Positions 32,563 to 41,676 of a stretch of 42,493 nt of DNA are shown here, in pieces (within the stretch, counting starts at the first letter, position 1; each line of letters starts with the position of its first letter). The DNA is from Microcoleus sp. bin38.metabat.b11b12b14.051 (GTDB taxonomy: Bacteria > Cyanobacteriota > Cyanobacteriia > Cyanobacteriales > Microcoleaceae), in the NCBI RefSeq assembly GCF_013299165.1, contig NZ_JAAFKD010000027.1:1-42493 (forward strand), written 5' to 3'. A model generated the notes under the pieces. The model was not told the DNA's origin. It ran no database searches and saw only the letters and a program-made list of their open reading frames with translations. Made by a program: the position numbers and the translations under genes.

Positions 32563-33453
32563 TTAAGAATCGTCGCCCCAAACTCGAAGCTGAACATAAA
32601 CTAATATCAAAGCTATGGCCATCAGGAAAGTTGCCGCAGCGGCTGCATAGCCAAAATCAAATTGCGAAAAAGCTTGATCGTAAATATAATAAACTAGCAA
32701 ATTAGTAGAGTTCAAAGGGCCGCCGCCGGTAATGACGTAAACTTGCTCGAAACTCCGCAGGGTAAAAATAGCTGTAGTGACGGTAGCAAATACTAAAGTC
32801 GGCCGCAAACCGGGTAAAGTGATGTGCCAAAATTGCTGCCAACCATTAGCTCCATCCAATTCTGCTGCTTCGTAACGATTTACAGGAATTGCTTGCAATC
32901 CTGCTAAAAATACTACCATATTAAAGCCTAATTGTTTCCAAACACTGAGCAAGATTATGACGGGCATTGCCCAAACTGTGCTACTCAGCCAAGGTATCGG
33001 ATTTAAGCCGATCGCCCTGAGCATATCATTCACCGGGCCATCGGTTTGAAACAACCACCGCCAACCCAAGCCAACAGCCACTAGAGAGGTAATCGAAGGG
33101 ATAAAATAAGCAGTGCGGAGAGCTCCCCGCCAAGCAAACGAGCGATTTAGCAAAACGGCCAAACCCAACGGAATTATTAAACTGGGAATGACTGTCGCGG
33201 TTGTAAAATAGATCGTGTTTTGGAGAACTTGCCAAAAATCCGGGTTTGTGAGCAGGCGCGAGTAGTTGTTGAAGCCAATCAAACGCACTCCCGACTGGGT
33301 AAAGCTGCCTTTGGTAAAGCTGAGGTAGAATAAATAGGCGATCGGCCAAATCAAAAAAGTACCCAGAAACAGCAAAGCTGGGGCTAGAAATGTCCAAGCT
33401 GCGATCGACTCATTGTCCAACCAGTTAAAACGCCCAGATTTTATCGGAACCAT
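32563..33453 (-). CDS. Sugar ABC transporter permease, MalF/UgpA-like
   Basis: The 296-residue inner-membrane protein has six hydrophobic helices and the permease EAA loop EAAELDGANGWQQFWHITLP that contacts the ATPase. It opens with the MalF/UgpA-type AAWTFLAPALLFLGTFLIWP and contains LSFTKGSFTQ, AYFIPSITSLVAVGLGWRWL and VITGGGPLNSTNLLVYYIYD, the last block being typical of carbohydrate uptake (CUT1) permeases. Neither a second permease, a binding protein nor an ATPase lies beside it, so the remaining parts must be elsewhere. ATG 33453 is the likely start. Substrate unknown. Confidence 0.92.
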   Translation of the reverse strand: MVPIKSGRFNWLDNESIAAWTFLAPALLFLGTFLIWPIAYLFYLSFTKGSFTQSGVRLIGFNNYSRLLTNPDFWQVLQNTIYFTTATVIPSLIIPLGLAVLLNRSFAWRGALRTAYFIPSITSLVAVGLGWRWLFQTDGPVNDMLRAIGLNPIPWLSSTVWAMPVIILLSVWKQLGFNMVVFLAGLQAIPVNRYEAAELDGANGWQQFWHITLPGLRPTLVFATVTTAIFTLRSFEQVYVITGGGPLNSTNLLVYYIYDQAFSQFDFGYAAAAATFLMAIALILVYVQLRVWGDDS

Positions 33454-33512
33454 TGGCTTGTAAATTTTAGCTTTTAATTTTAAATGGTATCACAATATAG
33501 GTCAATATTAAA

Positions 33513-34091
33513 ATGAAATTGCTCGATATATTAGCAAATTTACCCACTATAGAAACTGAAAGGCTCCTGCTCAGAAAAATCACTTTAAATGATGCCAGCG
33601 ATATGTTTGAGTATGCTTCTAACCCGGAAGTATCAGAATACACAATGTGGTCAACTCATGTCTCCATCGAAGACACTAAATACTTTCTCAAGTCTCTGAC
33701 AAGAATGTACAAAAGACGAGAGCTTGTAGATTGGGGAATCGTCCACAAAGCCGAGAAAAAATTTATAGGGACTTGCGGATTTGTGGAATGGAGCATGACG
33801 CACAGCCGCGCGGAAATTGGCTATGCACTTTCGGCGAGACATTGGGGCGAAGGATACATGAGTGAGGCTGTCAATGCAATTATTGAATTTGGCTTTCGGG
33901 AGATGTTGCTAAATCGAATTATGGGTCGATGTGAAGTTAATAATATTGCTTCTGCCAGGGTGATGGAAAAAGTCGGGATGCAGTTGGAAGGGATTTTGCG
34001 ACAGCAGGTATTTGTGAAAGGGCAATATTGGGATCTGAAAATTTATTCGATTCTGAGGGAAGAGTTTTTTGATGATCTTGTTGTAGAATAG
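33513..34091 (+). CDS. GNAT N-acetyltransferase, RimJ/RimL-like
   Basis: The 192-residue protein shows the RimJ/RimL type of acetyltransferase fold: PTIETERLLLRKITLNDASD at the N-terminus, GTCGFVEWSMTHSRAEIGYA, the acetyl-CoA pyrophosphate loop region ALSARHWGEGYMSEAVNAII, and NRIMGRCEVNNIASARVMEK followed by VGMQLEG. These enzymes acetylate protein N-termini or small amines; the target here is not evident. It is divergent from the ABC permease gene with a 59-base gap, so both promoters share that gap. Confidence 0.9.
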   Translation: MKLLDILANLPTIETERLLLRKITLNDASDMFEYASNPEVSEYTMWSTHVSIEDTKYFLKSLTRMYKRRELVDWGIVHKAEKKFIGTCGFVEWSMTHSRAEIGYALSARHWGEGYMSEAVNAIIEFGFREMLLNRIMGRCEVNNIASARVMEKVGMQLEGILRQQVFVKGQYWDLKIYSILREEFFDDLVVE

Positions 34092-34140
34092 CGCTGCCAG
34101 CAAGCGGTACAATGATTATGCAGGTCACGGGTTGACATTT

Positions 34141-35094
34141 ATGCAAAAAACATACTTAAATATTTCTAGATTGCTGATTGGTGGCTGTTGCTTGTTGTCT
34201 GTGAGCAAGTTTGCTATAAGTGCGATCGCCCAACCGATCGCACCGCCAGCCCCAATTCTAGCCCAAACAACTACTCCCACAGCCAAAACTGTAGCCGAAA
34301 AATTAGTAGGACAGTGGCAGTTACAATATCTATTATCAGTTCCAGTTACAGTAATTTTTACACAAGAAGGCAAACTATTTATACTCACTTGGTCATTTCC
34401 TTTTGCACCTCCAACCGAACCTCTAACTGCCTATGAATTTAAATATAGAATTAACTCTACTACCCAGCCGATGGCAATAGATGTAATCGCCAATGCAATC
34501 GAAACTTTGCAGACAATCTTTGAATTTACTCCCAACGGTCAAATCCGCGTAGAATTCATCGGTTTAAAGTCGAGAGAAGCCAGACCAACTACTTTTACAA
34601 CAGGTGCACTTTTTCTGCAAAAACTTTCCACAACTACAGCTTTACCTCGGAATACAATAATAAAAACATTTAATCAATTCGTAGGAGAAACTTCGCGACA
34701 AGCCTATGAGAGCGTACAATATATTCGGTCGATGCTTAATGCTCAACAAGCTTTCTATGCTGAAAATACAAAATTTGCTACAACATTTGAGGAAATGGGT
34801 ATAGGAATGAAGTTTGAAGAAGAAAATTACCGTTATCAAATTCTCTCTCAAAGTAATTTCACCGAAGATGTAATTATGACGGTTCAAGCCAAAAAACCTC
34901 AATTGAGAAGTTATACTGGTGCAGTGTTTCTAGTTCAAGTTAAAGACGACAAGGAAAATGTTAGAACTAGCGTTGCATTTAGTTGCGTAACAAATTGGCC
35001 TTCTACTTCACCTCCACCGAGACCAATTGTCCCTAAAAATAACGACCCAGAAAACTTTCGATGTCCTGTTGGTTCCTCTTTGATAACACGGTAA
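34141..35094 (+). CDS. Type IV pilin-like G/H family protein
   Basis: The 317-residue protein has an N-terminal signal/membrane segment (ISRLLIGGCCLLSVSKFAIS). Its first half (35-165) holds a small beta domain (KLVGQWQLQYLLSVPVTVIF). The second half, from about 185, matches the cyanobacterial type IV pilin-like G/H domain: RQAYESVQYIRSMLNAQQAF, YAENTKFATTFEEMGIGMKF, ENYRYQILSQ, with a C-terminal cysteine pair (FSCVTNW, FRCPVG). It lacks a normal prepilin peptidase site, so it is not a standard pilin; export to periplasm or surface is likely. ATG 34141 is preferred over TTG 34132. purN follows by seven bases. Confidence 0.8.
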   Translation: MQKTYLNISRLLIGGCCLLSVSKFAISAIAQPIAPPAPILAQTTTPTAKTVAEKLVGQWQLQYLLSVPVTVIFTQEGKLFILTWSFPFAPPTEPLTAYEFKYRINSTTQPMAIDVIANAIETLQTIFEFTPNGQIRVEFIGLKSREARPTTFTTGALFLQKLSTTTALPRNTIIKTFNQFVGETSRQAYESVQYIRSMLNAQQAFYAENTKFATTFEEMGIGMKFEEENYRYQILSQSNFTEDVIMTVQAKKPQLRSYTGAVFLVQVKDDKENVRTSVAFSCVTNWPSTSPPPRPIVPKNNDPENFRCPVGSSLITR

Positions 35095-35101
35095 AACTTT
35101 G

Positions 35102-35755
35102 ATGATTGCAGCAAATACTAATTCTACAGACTGTTTAATTTCTCCCGCACTCATAGAGGGAAAGGCTAAGATTGCCACGCCATTAAAAATAGGAGTTTTA
35201 GCATCAGGAAGCGGCAGCAACTTCGAGGTAATTGCCCAAGCCATCCAAAAGGGACAACTCAATGCTGAAATCCCAGTATTAATTTACAACAATCCCGAAG
35301 CCAAAGCTGTCGCTAGAGCCAAAAAATACGGCATTCCTTCGATTTTGCTCAATCATCGCGATTGCAAAACCCGCGAAGAATTAGATACAAAAATTGTTAA
35401 AATTTTTCAAGCCCATAATGTAGAGTGGGTAGTGATGGCGGGTTGGATGCGGATTGTTACTAAAGTTTTGCTCGATGCTTTTGCCGACAAAGTTATTAAC
35501 ATTCATCCCAGCTTGCTGCCGAGTTTTCCAGGAATTCGCGCCGTCGAGCAAGCACTCGCCGCCAAGGTTAAAATAACCGGATGTACGGTGCACATCGCTC
35601 GTTTGGAAGTAGACAGCGGGCCGATTTTAATGCAGGCTGCGGTGCCTGTCTTGACTGACGATACGCCAGAAACGCTGCACGCCCGGATTCAGGTGCAAGA
35701 GCACAAGATTATGCTAGGTGCGATCGCCCTAATTGCCGATCGACCTCCGATTTAA
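35102..35755 (+). CDS. purN: Phosphoribosylglycinamide formyltransferase
   Basis: PurN transfers a formyl group from 10-formyl-THF to GAR, the third step of purine synthesis, in the cytoplasm. Visible motifs are the phosphate-binding loop IGVLASGSGSNFEVI, the folate-site MAGWMRIVT, the catalytic Asn-x-His in VINIHPSLLPSFPGIRAVEQ, and GCTVHIARLEVDSGPILMQA with the catalytic aspartate. The N-terminal 28 residues precede the usual start of bacterial PurN. ATG 35102 (or TTG 35099) begins seven bases after the pilin-like gene, so the two may be cotranscribed although functionally unrelated. Confidence 0.96.
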   Translation: MIAANTNSTDCLISPALIEGKAKIATPLKIGVLASGSGSNFEVIAQAIQKGQLNAEIPVLIYNNPEAKAVARAKKYGIPSILLNHRDCKTREELDTKIVKIFQAHNVEWVVMAGWMRIVTKVLLDAFADKVINIHPSLLPSFPGIRAVEQALAAKVKITGCTVHIARLEVDSGPILMQAAVPVLTDDTPETLHARIQVQEHKIMLGAIALIADRPPI

Positions 35756-35900
35756 CTTAGGCTTTTTGCAGCATACAATCATACCAAATTTCGGCGCGCA
35801 GAACAACCACCGAGGTTATGATTGTCCGTAAAGTCGTAGCTTGCGGGGCGGGACGCCATCGCACTTTCCCCCAACTTGCGCGGTTATCACCGAAAATATT
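35756..35900. other. Gap between purN and the methyltransferase
   Basis: Contains a 'GCTTGCGGGGCGGGACGCC' repeat-like stretch (about 35839-35857). The methyltransferase frame could be extended through it from a TTG at 35841, but that part reads repeat. Confidence 0.4.
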
Positions 35901-37010
35901 GTGACTAAAAAACCCACCAGTGCCGCATCTTCCCCCGAATTACCCGTCAGCGACTCACCCGAAACTTATGCGCCGCTGACAGACTCCAATCGCCTCAAAT
36001 TAATTCTCAAAGAAAGACTCAAAAAGAACATCGGCATCAAGGGAGACTTTTATCTACCTTGCGTGCCATCGATGTTAGACGACTATCTGAAATTACTCTC
36101 CGACTTCTTGCAACTTCTCGGACAAAACCTCGATGCTGCCCAAACCGAAAACTTGCGAACATTAATCGCCAACGCCTTAGCAGAAGGATTCAAAAATTCT
36201 CCCCACGCTAGTCTAATCGTCTCATACTTTCCCGCCAATCCTCAAACTGGTTTAGCCGGCGGCATTACTATGAATACCAAGATTCAAGTCGAATCGATGG
36301 CCCAGAAATATCATACCTGGCCGGATATTCGCCCCGAACCTTTGTTTGGCAGCCATCCCGATGCTAAAGTTATGGCAATTGTCGCCGAATTAGGCGAACC
36401 GGGTAAAGCAGCTATTTTAGATGTTGGTGCGGGCCCAGGGCGCAATAGTCTACCTTTAGCTAGGTTAGGACATTCCGTGGATGCGATCGAGCTAACGCCG
36501 ATATTTGCCGAAAAACTATCCGCAGCAGCCACCGCTGAAAATTTGCCGATTCATGTCACCCAAGGCGACGTTTTAGATCCTTTATTGAGGATGAAAACCT
36601 ATCGATACAAATTAGCAATTGCTACCGAAGTTATCTCGCACTTCCGCTATCCCGAACAAGTCCGCTTATTCCTGGGTAAAATGTCGGATGCTGTGTTAAG
36701 TGGCGGGTTTATCTTGTTTAGCACTTTCTTAGCTATCGATGGGTACGAACCCGACGAGATGGCAAAACAAATGTCAGAATTGTGTTGGTCTTATTTAATT
36801 ACCAGACAAGAATTGCAAGCAGCAATCGAGGGTTTACCATTAGAAATTATTGCGGATGAATCGGTGATTGAATACGAACAAAAACATTTGCCTGATGGTG
36901 CGTGGCCGCCGACACCTTGGTTTGTGAGTTGGGCGAGTGGACGCGATTTATTTCCTGTGCAAGAAACACCGCCGTTAGAGTTGCGGTGGATACTGGTTAA
37001 ACGGTTGTAG
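35901..37010 (+). CDS. Class I SAM-dependent methyltransferase with helical N-terminal domain
   Basis: The 369-residue protein has an uncharacterised, mainly helical N-terminal region (about 25-160: LKLILKERLKKNIGIKGDFY, LPCVPSMLDDYLKLLSDFLQ). The methyltransferase core follows from about 170, with motif I AILDVGAGPGRNSLPLARLG, the acidic end of strand 2 (VDAIELTP), HVTQGDVLD and a motif near IATEVISHFRYPEQVRLFLG. It resembles TehB-like or generic Methyltransf_25 enzymes; the substrate is not evident. GTG 35901 is preferred to TTG 35841. It is probably monocistronic, with a hairpin repeat after its stop. Confidence 0.82.
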   Translation: MTKKPTSAASSPELPVSDSPETYAPLTDSNRLKLILKERLKKNIGIKGDFYLPCVPSMLDDYLKLLSDFLQLLGQNLDAAQTENLRTLIANALAEGFKNSPHASLIVSYFPANPQTGLAGGITMNTKIQVESMAQKYHTWPDIRPEPLFGSHPDAKVMAIVAELGEPGKAAILDVGAGPGRNSLPLARLGHSVDAIELTPIFAEKLSAAATAENLPIHVTQGDVLDPLLRMKTYRYKLAIATEVISHFRYPEQVRLFLGKMSDAVLSGGFILFSTFLAIDGYEPDEMAKQMSELCWSYLITRQELQAAIEGLPLEIIADESVIEYEQKHLPDGAWPPTPWFVSWASGRDLFPVQETPPLELRWILVKRL

Positions 37011-37055
37011 GGTTGGTTGTAATATGATGTCAACTCGCAGAATCACAATCAAAAA

Positions 37056-37117
37056 GGTTCGTAGTAAGGACTTTAGTCCTCTGAATTTGATGCGGACTAA
37101 AGTCCTCACTACGAACC
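37056..37117. repeat. GTAGTAAGGACTTTAGTCC hairpin with trailing T-run
   Basis: AAGGTTCGTAGTAAGGACTT pairs with its near complement AAGTCCTCACTACGAACCTT, and TTTTTT follows at about 37118. Set between the convergent ends of the methyltransferase and rlmN, this unit could end transcription in both directions (an A-run precedes it). Confidence 0.7.
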
Positions 37118-37146
37118 TTTTTTACCTAACACGAAAAATCTAATTT

Positions 37147-38256
37147 TCAACCCTCGGAGGCGCGCAGTTGTCCGCAGGCGGCATCTGCTTCTAAGCCGCG
37201 AGAATACCGCACGCTAACTGCAATTTTCTTTTCCTTCAAAACCGTCACAAATTGGTTAATTCGATTGGGAGTCGGCCGCTGATATTCTGCTTCCTGAATC
37301 GGATTGTAAGGAATTAAATTGACGTGACACTGAAAACCGCGCAACTGACTTGCTAACTCGGCTGCGTGCTCTGGTAAGTCATTCACATTTGCTAAGAGTA
37401 CGTATTCAAAGCTTAATCTACGTCCAGTCGATCGCACATATTCGCGGCATTCTGCCATTAACTCACCCAAAGGATAAGGGTGGGCGCTGGGAATCAACTC
37501 TTCGCGCAGTCTTTGATTGGAAGCGTGGAGGCTGACGGCGAGGGTAACTTGCAGTTGATGTTCGGCTAGTTGGGTGATGCGATTGCGGATTCCGACTGTG
37601 GAAATGGTGATGTTGCGCTGTCCAATTCCTACGTCTTGGTTCAAACACTTGACAGCATTTACAACGTTATCGATATTCAGCAGGGGTTCGCCCATCCCCA
37701 TAAATACGATGTGGCTGACTCGGCGGCCGAAATCTTGCTGTACCGTCAAGACTTGATCAACGATTTCGTTGACTTCTAAATTGCGCTTGAAACCGCCTTT
37801 ACCCGTAGCGCAAAAGTCGCAGCCCATGGCGCAGCCAACTTGGGCACTGACGCACACTGTCAGCCGTTTTTCGGTGGGAATGCCGACTGTTTCAATAATT
37901 TGACCGTCTGCTAATTTTAGGAGATACTTTACTGTGGCGTCTGGTGCGACCGATCGCAAATGAATAGTCGATCGCCCGATCGGAATTTTAGCAACAGTCT
38001 CGCGCCATTGTTTTGAGAATACAGAAATATCAGAGAGCGATCGAGCGCCTCTCTCATAAATCCACTGATACAACTGTTTGCCGCGATAAGCCGGTTGTCC
38101 CTGCTGCTGTACCCACTCCGTTAACTCAGCTAAATTCGCCCCCAACAAAGGAGGAATTTTACCAGACTCAACAGCCAAAGCAGCAGTCTTGCGAGACTGA
38201 TTCGCATCCCTGGAATTACCAGAAGAGTACACCTGAGAAACGGAAGTAGGAGACAT
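37147..38256 (-). CDS. rlmN: 23S rRNA (adenine-2503-C2)-methyltransferase RlmN
   Basis: RlmN is a radical SAM enzyme that methylates C2 of A2503 in 23S rRNA, and of A37 in some tRNAs. The 369-residue protein has the cluster motif [11 protein letters not shown] with C142, C146, C149, the GMGEPLLN block, and the C-terminal ADAACGQL whose cysteine is the methyl-carrying residue. Family blocks [20 protein letters not shown] and [20 protein letters not shown] are intact. The N-terminus ([20 protein letters not shown]) is about 30 residues longer than the E. coli-like start and poorly conserved, common in cyanobacteria. ATG 38256 is the only upstream Met in the frame. Confidence 0.96.
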   Translation of the reverse strand: MSPTSVSQVYSSGNSRDANQSRKTAALAVESGKIPPLLGANLAELTEWVQQQGQPAYRGKQLYQWIYERGARSLSDISVFSKQWRETVAKIPIGRSTIHLRSVAPDATVKYLLKLADGQIIETVGIPTEKRLTVCVSAQVGCAMGCDFCATGKGGFKRNLEVNEIVDQVLTVQQDFGRRVSHIVFMGMGEPLLNIDNVVNAVKCLNQDVGIGQRNITISTVGIRNRITQLAEHQLQVTLAVSLHASNQRLREELIPSAHPYPLGELMAECREYVRSTGRRLSFEYVLLANVNDLPEHAAELASQLRGFQCHVNLIPYNPIQEAEYQRPTPNRINQFVTVLKEKKIAVSVRYSRGLEADAACGQLRASEG

Positions 38257-38345
38257 AGGTCATCAGAAAATTTAAAACCACCCTCTATATTAAAACCTCT
38301 CGACCAAAACTGCCGAGAATCCTCCTACGGGTACTTATGCAGAAT

Positions 38346-38450
38346 ACCCGGCGGTTGAAACCGCGTCTATACAGACAAAACCCGCCTCCGCGGGTTGAAG
38401 ACTGGATGGTTAAAATTGCGTTACTTTCGACCGTCGGCGGAGGCCGACTT
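38346..38450. repeat. Inverted partner of the GACGCGGTTTCAACC repeats
   Basis: GGCGGTTGAAACCGCGTCTA and AAACCCGCCTCCGCGGGTTG are the reverse complement of the tandem units that follow, so the pair could form a long hairpin. Confidence 0.65.
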
Positions 38451-38582
38451 CGTTTGTGTAGACGCGGTTTCAACCGCCGTCTTCGTTTGACAAGACGCGG
38501 TTTCAACCGCCGTCTTCGTTCGTGTAGACGCGGTTTCAACCGCCGTCTTCCTTTGTATAGACTCGGTTTTCACCGCTGTCTG
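38451..38582. repeat. Four tandem 33-bp units with GACGCGGTTTCAACCGCC core
   Basis: Units start at 38451, 38484, 38517 and 38550. Each carries 'AGACGCGGTTTCAACCGCCG' (the fourth is diverged: AGACTCGGTTTTCACCGC). The 33-base length keeps an open frame of 11-residue repeats which is not a gene. Another copy of the core is at 778-806. Bases 38583-38736 show nothing recognisable. Confidence 0.9.
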
Positions 38583-38736
38583 TATTTCCTGACAAAAATA
38601 TCCGCAACAAAGTTAATTTTCGGCGAAATTCCCCAAATATTGCGTGTAAATGACCGCAGTCACCTAAAATAAACTCTGTAGTTTGTGAAAGGGTATGCAA
38701 ATTTGACAGCTTTCCACCAAAATTAATTCAACTTTC

Positions 38737-39630
38737 ATGGTGCTAAATATTCTCGCGCTACCTCTAGGCTTTCAATTTACATCGCCAGGCCCGATTATCT
38801 TTCAACTCGGCCCCGTAGCTATCCGTTGGTACGGACTGTTGATAGCTTCTGCTGTCTTAATTGGCGTCAGTCTATCCCAATATTTGGCAGAAAAGCGCCG
38901 CGTTAACCCGGAATTGCTGGGCGATTTAGCAATTTGGCTGGTTCTGGGCGCTATTCCTTGTGCTCGAATTTACTATGTGGCTTTTGAGTGGCAGCAATAC
39001 GCCCAAAGGCCTGAAGATATTATTGCGATTTGGAAAGGCGGAATTGCCATTCACGGGGCGATTTTGGGCGGCACAATCGCAGCTTTAATTTTTGCGAAAA
39101 TCCAGCGAGTTTCTTTTTGGCAATTAGCAGATTTAATCGCGCCTTCAGCAATTCTAGGTCAGGCGATCGGACGCTGGGGAAATTTCTTTAATTCTGAAGC
39201 TTTTGGTAGTCCTACGGATTTACCTTGGAAACTCTATATTCCCCCAAACAGTCGCCCGATCGCCTATGCTAATTTTGAATACTTCCATCCCACATTTCTC
39301 TACGAATCTCTGTGGAATTTGACAGTATTTGGGTTGCTGCTGACTTTATTTTTCCGCGATTTGCAAGGCAAAATTAGGTTAAAAACTGGTGCTTTGTTTT
39401 TGGTTTACATCGCAGCTTACAGTTCCGGTAGAGTCTGGATTGAAGGGTTGCGAACTGATAGTTTAATGTTCGGGCCGCTGCGGGCGGCACAGATGGTAAG
39501 CTTGACTGGGATTGTTTTAGGATTGAGTGGTTTGGCTTGGCTTTATTTGCTCGATCGCCCTTTGCCAGATGTGGTCTCAGCCACGGGCGATCGCGCCAAG
39601 GTTGCTCCCAAATCGCCAGAGGATCAATAA
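38737..39630 (+). CDS. lgt: Prolipoprotein diacylglyceryl transferase
   Basis: Lgt attaches diacylglycerol from phosphatidylglycerol to the lipobox cysteine of prolipoproteins in the plasma membrane, the first step of lipoprotein maturation. The 297-residue protein has about seven membrane helices, the signature [13 protein letters not shown] (145-157), [12 protein letters not shown] (101-112) with the essential histidine H106, and a conserved Arg region near the C-terminus ([13 protein letters not shown]). Length is normal. ATG 38737 begins [12 protein letters not shown]. The gene appears alone. Confidence 0.96.
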   Translation: MVLNILALPLGFQFTSPGPIIFQLGPVAIRWYGLLIASAVLIGVSLSQYLAEKRRVNPELLGDLAIWLVLGAIPCARIYYVAFEWQQYAQRPEDIIAIWKGGIAIHGAILGGTIAALIFAKIQRVSFWQLADLIAPSAILGQAIGRWGNFFNSEAFGSPTDLPWKLYIPPNSRPIAYANFEYFHPTFLYESLWNLTVFGLLLTLFFRDLQGKIRLKTGALFLVYIAAYSSGRVWIEGLRTDSLMFGPLRAAQMVSLTGIVLGLSGLAWLYLLDRPLPDVVSATGDRAKVAPKSPEDQ

Positions 39631-39632
39631 AA

Positions 39633-39660
39633 AACCCCAGAGACGTTAGTCTCTAGGGTT
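39633..39660 (+). terminator. Stem-loop after lgt
   Basis: AACCCCAGAGAC pairs with GTCTCTAGGGTT (one mismatch) around GTTA, starting two bases after the lgt stop. No T-run follows, only CAAAACC, so termination is uncertain. Confidence 0.5.
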
Positions 39661-39752
39661 CAAAACCAGGGTGCATCTACCATCCCTTACTTCCAACCTA
39701 AATAGGTGCATCCGGAAACGCCGGTAAATTTAGCAAATTTTTTTTAGCAGCC

Positions 39753-40556
39753 ATGACTTTGACAGAGATTGCATCCCTAATTCCAGGGGTATACATTGTA
39801 GGTGCAGGCCCGGGAGACCCGGATTTGTTGACTGTTAAGGCTCAAAAATTACTGGCTGCGGCTGATGTCATATTATTTGCCGATTCCCTAGTTCCCAAGC
39901 AAATTTTGGAGGGGGTGCGCGCGGATGCTGAAGTTATCCAAACTGCTGATAAGACTCTCGAAGAGATTGTACCTTTGATGGTGGAACGAGTGCGAGACGG
40001 CAAAAGCGTTGTCCGCCTTCATTCGGGAGATCCCTGTCTCTACGGGGCTGTGGGTGAACAAATGCAGGCTTTGGCCGAAGCGGGAATTGCTTTTGAGGTA
40101 ATTCCGGGAATTAGCGCTTTCCAACTGGCGGCGGCTAAACTGAAAATTGAGTTAACAGTTCCCGGGGTTGTGCAGACAATTATTTTGACGCGGATTAGTG
40201 GCCGAACTGAAGTACCGGAACGTGAAGAATTGGCGAGTTTAGCGGCCCATCAAGCGAGTTTGTGCTTGTATTTGAGCGCGCGCCATGTCGAGCAAGCTCA
40301 AGCTAAGTTGATGGAACATTACTCGTCTGATTTACCTGTGGCGATTTGTTATCGGTTGGGTTGGCCGGATGAGAAAATTGTGTTGGTTGCTCTTGACAAA
40401 ATGGCGATCGCCACTCATGAACATAATTTAATCAGAACGACGATGTATGTGATTAGTCCGGCTTTGGGTAAAGATGTTGAAGGGCGATCGCGATTGTATC
40501 ATCCAGAGCACGATCGGCTGTTCCGATCGAAGGAAGTTCGGCAGCGGATTTTGTAG
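39753..40556 (+). CDS. cobM: Precorrin-4 C11-methyltransferase
   Basis: CobM methylates C11 of precorrin-4 (or the cobalt form, as CbiF) in corrin synthesis for vitamin B12. The 267-residue protein is a tetrapyrrole methylase: VGAGPGDPDLLTVKAQKLL (16-34) is the signature, followed by ADVILFADSLV, VRLHSGDPCLYGA with the SAM-binding GDP, VIPGISAFQLAAAKLKIELT and LPVAICYRLGWPDE. The SLVPKQIL and ISGRTEVPE pieces are those of the C11 enzyme. Length is normal. No cobalamin riboswitch was seen upstream. ATG 39753. Confidence 0.94.
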   Translation: MTLTEIASLIPGVYIVGAGPGDPDLLTVKAQKLLAAADVILFADSLVPKQILEGVRADAEVIQTADKTLEEIVPLMVERVRDGKSVVRLHSGDPCLYGAVGEQMQALAEAGIAFEVIPGISAFQLAAAKLKIELTVPGVVQTIILTRISGRTEVPEREELASLAAHQASLCLYLSARHVEQAQAKLMEHYSSDLPVAICYRLGWPDEKIVLVALDKMAIATHEHNLIRTTMYVISPALGKDVEGRSRLYHPEHDRLFRSKEVRQRIL

Positions 40557-40583
40557 CGGATTTAACGGATGGAAGAGTTTCCA

Positions 40584-40621
40584 ATGACAACTGTCAACTG
40601 TCAACTGTCAACTGTCAACTG
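40584..40621. repeat. Heptad repeat TGTCAAC
   Basis: Five TGTCAAC/TGACAAC heptads lie between cobM and the following gene, ending eleven bases before its start codon. Confidence 0.85.
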
Positions 40622-40632
40622 ACTAATTACAA

Positions 40633-41469
40633 ATGAAAGATTTAACTCGCAGACAATTTATCACTGTCACCGCATTAACCGCCGGATTTGCCTTAGCAGT
40701 TCATCCTATTTCTTTGGCAACTATTACCACAGATTCAACTGGTTTAGTTGCAGGTGAAGTGAAAATTCCGGTCAAAGATGGGCAAATTCCAGCTTACAGG
40801 GCAATGCCTGCTAGCGGTAGCAATTTTCCAGTGATTTTAGTGGTTCAAGAAGTCTTCGGAGTTCACGCACACATTCAAGATATTTGTCGCCGTTTTGCTA
40901 AATTAGGTTATTTGGCGATCGCCCCTGAACTGTATTCTCGTCAAGGTGATGTTTCTAAAATCACCGACATTCAAGAAATTGTCAGTAAAGTTGTCTCGAA
41001 AGTTCCCGATGCTCAAGTTATGTCCGATTTAGATGCTACCGTAGATTGGGCGCAAAAGTCTGGAAAGGGCAATATTAATAAGTTGGGCATTACCGGGTTT
41101 TGCTGGGGTGGCAGAATTGTCTGGCTGTACGCCGCCCACAACCCGAAAGTTAAAGCTGGTGTGGCTTGGTACGGGCGTTTAGCTAGCGCTTCTACGGCTT
41201 TGACTCCCAAACAGCCGATCGACCTTGCAGCCACCTTGAAAGTGCCCGTATTGGGTCTTTACGGTGGCAAAGATGACTTAATTCCCAATGATACAGTCGA
41301 GAAAATGCGGCAACTTCTCAAAACTGGCAGCAGCGGTTCCGAAATCGTGGTTTATCCAGATGCGCCCCACGGTTTTAACGCTGACTATCGCCCCACATAC
41401 CGGAAAATAGAAGCTGATGATGCTTGGAAAAAGCTACAAGATTGGTTTAAGAAGTACGGAGTTGTTTGA
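40633..41469 (+). CDS. Dienelactone hydrolase-family protein with Tat-like signal
   Basis: The 278-residue alpha/beta hydrolase begins [20 protein letters not shown], a twin-arginine motif and hydrophobic stretch fitting Tat export. The fold carries [20 protein letters not shown] (67-86; E73 stabilises the catalytic Cys), the nucleophile C157 in [15 protein letters not shown]214 or D215 in YGGKDDLIP and H246 in [12 protein letters not shown]. This Cys-Asp-His set is that of carboxymethylenebutenolidase-type hydrolases. The physiological substrate in cyanobacteria is unknown. The Tat motif has R-R-Q-F-I, close to the consensus. Confidence 0.92.
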   Translation: MKDLTRRQFITVTALTAGFALAVHPISLATITTDSTGLVAGEVKIPVKDGQIPAYRAMPASGSNFPVILVVQEVFGVHAHIQDICRRFAKLGYLAIAPELYSRQGDVSKITDIQEIVSKVVSKVPDAQVMSDLDATVDWAQKSGKGNINKLGITGFCWGGRIVWLYAAHNPKVKAGVAWYGRLASASTALTPKQPIDLAATLKVPVLGLYGGKDDLIPNDTVEKMRQLLKTGSSGSEIVVYPDAPHGFNADYRPTYRKIEADDAWKKLQDWFKKYGVV

Positions 41470-41676
41470 GAGTTTTGATGTCTTGAATTGGCAGTTAAAA
41501 CTTATCCCCTTACTGCTTAAATAATGCTAATCTAACCAACCGCGAAGACGCGAAGTGCACGAAGTTATAGAAAGAAGAGAAAAGCCATATAGGCGCATCG
41601 CCCTTAAGACAGTTTGGTTTGTGAGCCCGACATTGGTAAACTGGCTGTGTAGAATTATCGATCGACAGGTAAGCCC
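41470..41676. other. Intergenic gap upstream of the flavin reductase gene
   Basis: Bases 41540-41570 hold 'CGCGAAGACGCGAAGTGCAC', a common dispersed repeat (its relative is near 6855). No gene. Confidence 0.4.

Noticed and set aside
35879..35892. 14-base match CGCGGTTATCACCG to CRISPR spacer 7, a possible self-target
   Set aside because: A 14-base match is plausible by chance for this many spacers and 42 kb on two strands, and the rest of the spacer does not match.
38337..38672. 111-residue plus-strand frame with 11-residue repeats
   Set aside because: Product of the 33-bp tandem repeat; composition is unnatural (Arg/Gly/Phe/Asn only).
39661..39752. Possible cobalamin riboswitch before cobM
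   Set aside because: The gap is short and no B12-box-like conserved core is visible.
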